A stretch of DNA of 64,000 nt, from NCBI GenBank assembly GCA_903772945.1, contig CAICTM010000209.1, forward strand, positions 1 to 64,000, read 5' to 3'. Within the stretch, counting starts at the first letter, position 1, and every line of letters begins with the position of its first letter. The DNA is from Seminavis robusta (lineage: Eukaryota > Bacillariophyta > Bacillariophyceae > Naviculales > Naviculaceae). This document shows, piece by piece, positions 60,238 through 64,000 of this stretch. The translations under genes and the position numbers were made by a program. The notes beneath the pieces were generated by a model that did not search any database, had not been told where the DNA came from, and worked only from the letters and a program-made list of their open reading frames with translations.

Positions 60238-62747
60238 AGGCTGGAGCTAATGGCGTGGTGGGGCAAGTGACAGCGAGGTGCAGTTGCTCTTGGCGTCTTG
60301 GTCGGCCTCGATCTTTGGCGCGAGGAATTGATGCCATCTTTCGCCGCGCCTCGAAATCGAATCTTGTATAAAAACGGTCCGCTAAATTGAAGATCGACGG
60401 CCGCGCGCTATGGACGCGCAATTCCGAGGCGAAGCCGAGTGCGGCGCGTACAGTAGCGCGCAGGCCGGAGATCTTAAGACGAGGACGAGGCAAGACCGAG
60501 ACAAAGCCGAGGCGGGAAGAGGCCATTGGCCTCTCCGCCGAGTGCTGCAGTCGAGGTCGCAGCGGAGACCGAGGCTGTCAATGAAGAGGGCCGTCATTTG
60601 TATGTAATCTGTACAGTGATAATCCGAGGGATGTAAGCTTACTCGTGTAGCGACTATTGTAACTGCATTGTTGCCGATCGCTCGAAGCTGTCATAGTTGA
60701 CTGCTAGTTGTTGTTGCCGATGATGGACGATGGATGTTGACCGCTCGAAGTGTCGATCGACTGTTGCATTAGTGGTAGAGGCGCCAATGTAGAGTGTTTC
60801 GGCCGTTGTCGAGGAGTAAACGTGCATAGCTTTCGCTGTTTTTCGTTGGTTGAATTTATGGAACTGACTGCGACTGAAGAGGTTGTTTCGTGTGTCGGAG
60901 TTGTTCTCATTTGAATCGACTGTTGGGTCTCTCTTAACCTGCCGTTAGACAACAACCAGTACTCCAGCAACAAGTCCAATTTTCCATCCTCTCGTACAAG
61001 AAATAGCTATACCAATTGCATGAGAATGTGGAAAATTGTTGTTGCAGCTGTGGATACGGCGTTTGTCGATTGCCTGAAGCTGCAATGCACATGGTCGCTG
61101 TTTCGCCCGCACATCTTGGAGATGCCTTTTTCCAGTGAGTGTTCTTTTCTTAAAGGGATTTCCAAAGATGTGGGATTTATTTTTGTACTATTTTAGTCTG
61201 CACAAGCCATCCTAGGACATACGTTATTGAAAACAGCACTAGGAAAAGAAACCGTCTTGAGAAACCGTTGATTCTTGCGAATTTTTCTATGAAATAAGCA
61301 GTAAGATGCAATTCACGACTGCTTTTCCGTTAACTCCGGGAAGCACATTCGAAACGGCTGAAACACATGATGCCAAATGGGAATTCCCTTACTTTATCAT
61401 GCACGTCTCATCCGGCAAAATAACTGTCACGTAGAAAATGTACTAGCTCTACGAGGATATCACCGGACAGATTACCCTGCCCTTCGAGCCATCGGAATGG
61501 CATCCGATCCAATGACGCGAGCACGCGCGGATTTGGAAATCTCAATTCAAAGGAGGGGGTGTTGTACAAGTAAAGTGCGAGCTACTACCATACCAATACC
61601 TCGCCAATCGCTCCTTCTCAGTGTTGGGTCCTTGGTTTCTCTTTGATTTGATGCCGCGCTGCTGCCGATGCTTGCACCTTAGAACAGAACTTCAGCTGAG
61701 TACCAAACTGAAGCTTCTTGTCAATCAGTTCCAGCTGCATTCGAGTCGGCTTCGGCCAATGAACCAGTTTTGCTCACCAATAGTATCTCAGTTGCTTTCC
61801 CTGTGGCCTATGCATGTACCAGATTCTGGTTTTCAGAGTTGAAATGTATTTTGGTTACATTTATGTGACTGTGGCTATTCCACCCAGCTACAGAGAGTCA
61901 TCACATTTGTGCTTCGACAGGTCTTGGCGACACATCCAGTACTAGTGAACCACGTCCTCCCTCTCCTCTCACCGTGAAAACTGATTGGATGGCTACCGGT
62001 ACCCATCGACTTTTACATGTACGACGGAATTCGGGCGCGATTTCTCTTCATCATATCTCGTCTCAAGCCAGATTCGGTGTGTGGTACCACCGCCATCTGG
62101 ACTGTGGTCATGGTCAGTGTAAACCATCATCCATCTACTGGTACCACCATCAGGTAAACGAGGGGGGTTTAGAGTAGGAGGATAGTCTACCGAAGTAGGC
62201 TGAAGCAAAGAAGAGTCGAAATTCAGGACTATGTTCCGTGGGATCAGGGGCAAGAAATTGAGGACCAGTACGGGGGCCAAAGGCCAAAGGGTTTGGCTTT
62301 GTGAAATCCGCGGAGACATAAATGGGTAGCTTCAGGTTGCAGGGGTTTTGAGCAGGTTCCTGCATCCACAAAGGGTTTTAGAGTAGGGAAGTTATCTACG
62401 GTGGAGAACAAACACCGTCTTTGGTCTGCACAAGCAAGCTTGGACTACGTTGGGAGCAACACTTGGCCGCACCCGCAAGAAGGCCAACGCCACCTAGCAC
62501 CACTCCAATAATGGCACTTGGACCAGCTCCCAGCCAGGAGAACACCGGAGGCATCCTCCCCAACCCCTCAACCGCATCCCGTGCGTACGGGCCATCCCGA
62601 GTCCTGAGGAAACAAATGTGGGAGAACTACTCCTGGCATAGCCCACTTAATTAACGGTACCGAATGGAAGAGGCTTGTCCAAGCGTATCTATCAACATCC
62701 TGCTTTCACTTCCAACAACTTCACCTGTATGTCCTACAATACTATCA
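60238..62747. other. Long intergenic region with CpG-rich start
   Basis: The first 370 bp (about 60240-60610) is clearly GC- and CpG-rich (GGCCGCGCGC, GCGGCGCG), unlike neighbouring DNA. It sits directly upstream of the AP endonuclease, consistent with its promoter. From 60610 to 62747 frames are short and in conflict, and no gene, RNA or repeat family is recognised. Confidence 0.5.
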
Positions 62748-64000
62748 TCACAGAATCTTGGCAGTCTCAATCCACCCACCCAACATGGGTATCACATCTA
62801 GCCATGCCGAGGCACCATCCATGGCAGCCACACACATCAAACCGCTCAACACGGCCGGTGCAAATCCGTCCACCGTCACATCCTGTCCGACCAAATACAT
62901 TCCGTCCGGCAGAAGATCTACTTTGGGTCTCAACCAAGTGGCGTCCGCCTTGGCCTTGGCGATAGTAGGTGGAATCCCATAGCTGGCTCCCGTCAACCGA
63001 CCCAGATAGGTCCTTGTATCAACGGGAGTACCCAAGTCAATGTATTGTACTTTTCCTTGGACCTGCGGGTATTTGAGATACAGCAAGTCCAATAGCCGTT
63101 TTTCAAAGCTCTGCTTGAGTTGATTGTAGTCGTCTCCCCGTTTGTGGACACGGGTATCCTTCCATTGTTGGAACCATTCCCAGGGCACATCTCCCGCAAC
63201 AAACGCAGCCGTCACAATGCCATCCCCGTAGCGGTCCTTGTAGGCTGGATCCTTGAGCGATGGGAATGCCAGACCGACATAGCCAAAAGGTTGTTGTGTT
63301 GTGTGATCTTGTTTGGAAAAGGCATCGGCACTTTGGCGAAGCGCATACGATGGCAAGAACCAACAATTGCGTTTGGGTATATGGAGAGACGACGATTCCT
63401 TGGTTGGATCGTATCGAATGCCCACGAATCCGTAAATGTGTCCCTTGCCGTACGGCAGTTCTTCCAAGAGACGACCCAGCTGTTCGCGTCGTTCGGGCGA
63501 TAATGGGTCGACGATTGTGGTTGGCGCCTTTTGGCCGGAGAATCCAGAATTGATAGCCGCGGGTCCCGGATCGTCTGGTGTTCGCAAGAGTCCCTGCACG
63601 GTTTCGCGCAATCCAATGGACGATATCACCACGGGAGCTTGGACGATCAATCCTTCCTTGACCAACTGCACCCCCGTGACTTTTCGATTGTTATTGTTGT
63701 CCACCAATATTCGATCTACACCCGCCCGGACCAAGACACGCCCTCCGTGTTGTTCAATGGTGTGTACCATGGCGGCTGCCACGGATTTGGACCCGTGGAC
63801 GGGATAAAAAGCTCCATTGCGAAAGTGCACGTGCAATCCCAACAATACGGCCGTGGTGAGTTCATCGGGACAAACGGCACAGCACCCCAACGAGAGATAT
63901 CCCAGGACTGCCTTGAGCCGTTCATTGTTTGTCAATGCATCGAGTTTGTCGGATGCCCGACTGGTGTGATAGGGGAGACACGGTGCTGCCAGAAATGGTT
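62748..64000 (-). CDS. CRTISO/RetSat-like FAD oxidoreductase, 5' part outside window
   Basis: The frame stays open to the window edge, so the N-terminus (with the FAD-binding GxGxxG) is missing. The visible 417 or so residues match the C-terminal two-thirds of the phytoene-desaturase-like family of carotenoid isomerases and retinol saturases: FYPVHGSKSVAAAMVHTIEQ, GGRVLVRAGVDRI, VISSIGLRETV, GLAFPSLKDPAY, and the C-terminal FAD motif GMYLVGQDVTVDGFAPAVLSG. The last hydrophobic stretch is WLDVIPMLGG. Carotenoid or retinoid isomerisation/saturation is the likely chemistry; the exact substrate cannot be told. Codons upstream of 63935 (YHTSRASDKLDALTNNERL) continue the domain. Confidence 0.85.
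   Translation of the reverse strand, partial: PFLAAPCLPYHTSRASDKLDALTNNERLKAVLGYLSLGCCAVCPDELTTAVLLGLHVHFRNGAFYPVHGSKSVAAAMVHTIEQHGGRVLVRAGVDRILVDNNNNRKVTGVQLVKEGLIVQAPVVISSIGLRETVQGLLRTPDDPGPAAINSGFSGQKAPTTIVDPLSPERREQLGRLLEELPYGKGHIYGFVGIRYDPTKESSSLHIPKRNCWFLPSYALRQSADAFSKQDHTTQQPFGYVGLAFPSLKDPAYKDRYGDGIVTAAFVAGDVPWEWFQQWKDTRVHKRGDDYNQLKQSFEKRLLDLLYLKYPQVQGKVQYIDLGTPVDTRTYLGRLTGASYGIPPTIAKAKADATWLRPKVDLLPDGMYLVGQDVTVDGFAPAVLSGLMCVAAMDGASAWLDVIPMLGGWIETAKIL

Overview
The window looks like nuclear DNA of a diatom, most likely a raphid pennate species. Genes are compact, with zero to three short GT-AG introns of about 78-135 nt. Four genes encode the diatom-style protein with a disordered N-terminus, one membrane segment, a Ser/Thr/Pro stalk and plant-type LRRs. 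One small protein carries an ER signal, a transit-like stretch and a lumen-type signal, as expected for a secondary plastid. Intergenic DNA is full of CTAGCTAG and TACCGGTA-type words that are rare inside genes. I could not test the species; Seminavis-like is a guess.

Layout. 0-3.5 kb is gene-poor, with a faint retroelement-like fossil on the minus strand, a perfect 15-bp inverted repeat and a 78-bp tandem duplication. 3.5-33.2 kb is an accessory-looking region. It holds four TM-LRR genes (3473, 17829, 26819, 30309), two genes for a single-pass membrane protein with a conserved juxtamembrane block (EYSFHFG...IDxGKxGxD), a tandem pair of disordered repeat proteins (9241, 12623), a four-TM protein, a CXXC-PHD chromatin protein, a type II membrane methyltransferase and a spondin-like secreted protein. 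34-64 kb is mostly housekeeping: a PNPOx-FNR flavoprotein, a Ca2+-regulated PPEF-type phosphatase, a secreted seven-bladed propeller, a tail-anchored M1 aminopeptidase, a probable thylakoid-lumen protein, an Mpv17/PMP22-family protein with an apparent frameshift, a PhoD-type phosphatase, a class V PLP enzyme lacking its Schiff-base lysine, an AP endonuclease with a PCNA-binding-like insert, and a CRTISO/RetSat-like oxidoreductase cut by the right edge.

Main candidate for something undescribed: the EYSFHFG-motif gene occurs twice, each time divergently head-to-head with a TM-LRR gene about 1 kb away (16194-19703 and 25042-29005). Membrane topology and shared intergenic DNA suggest a repeatedly paired LRR surface protein and small membrane partner. 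The link is inferred from arrangement and motif conservation only.

Exon boundaries were placed by eye from GT/AG sites, reading frame and family conservation. Best supported are the aminopeptidase, phosphatases, methyltransferase, CXXC-PHD protein and lumen protein. No tRNA, rRNA, CRISPR array or intact transposon was found.
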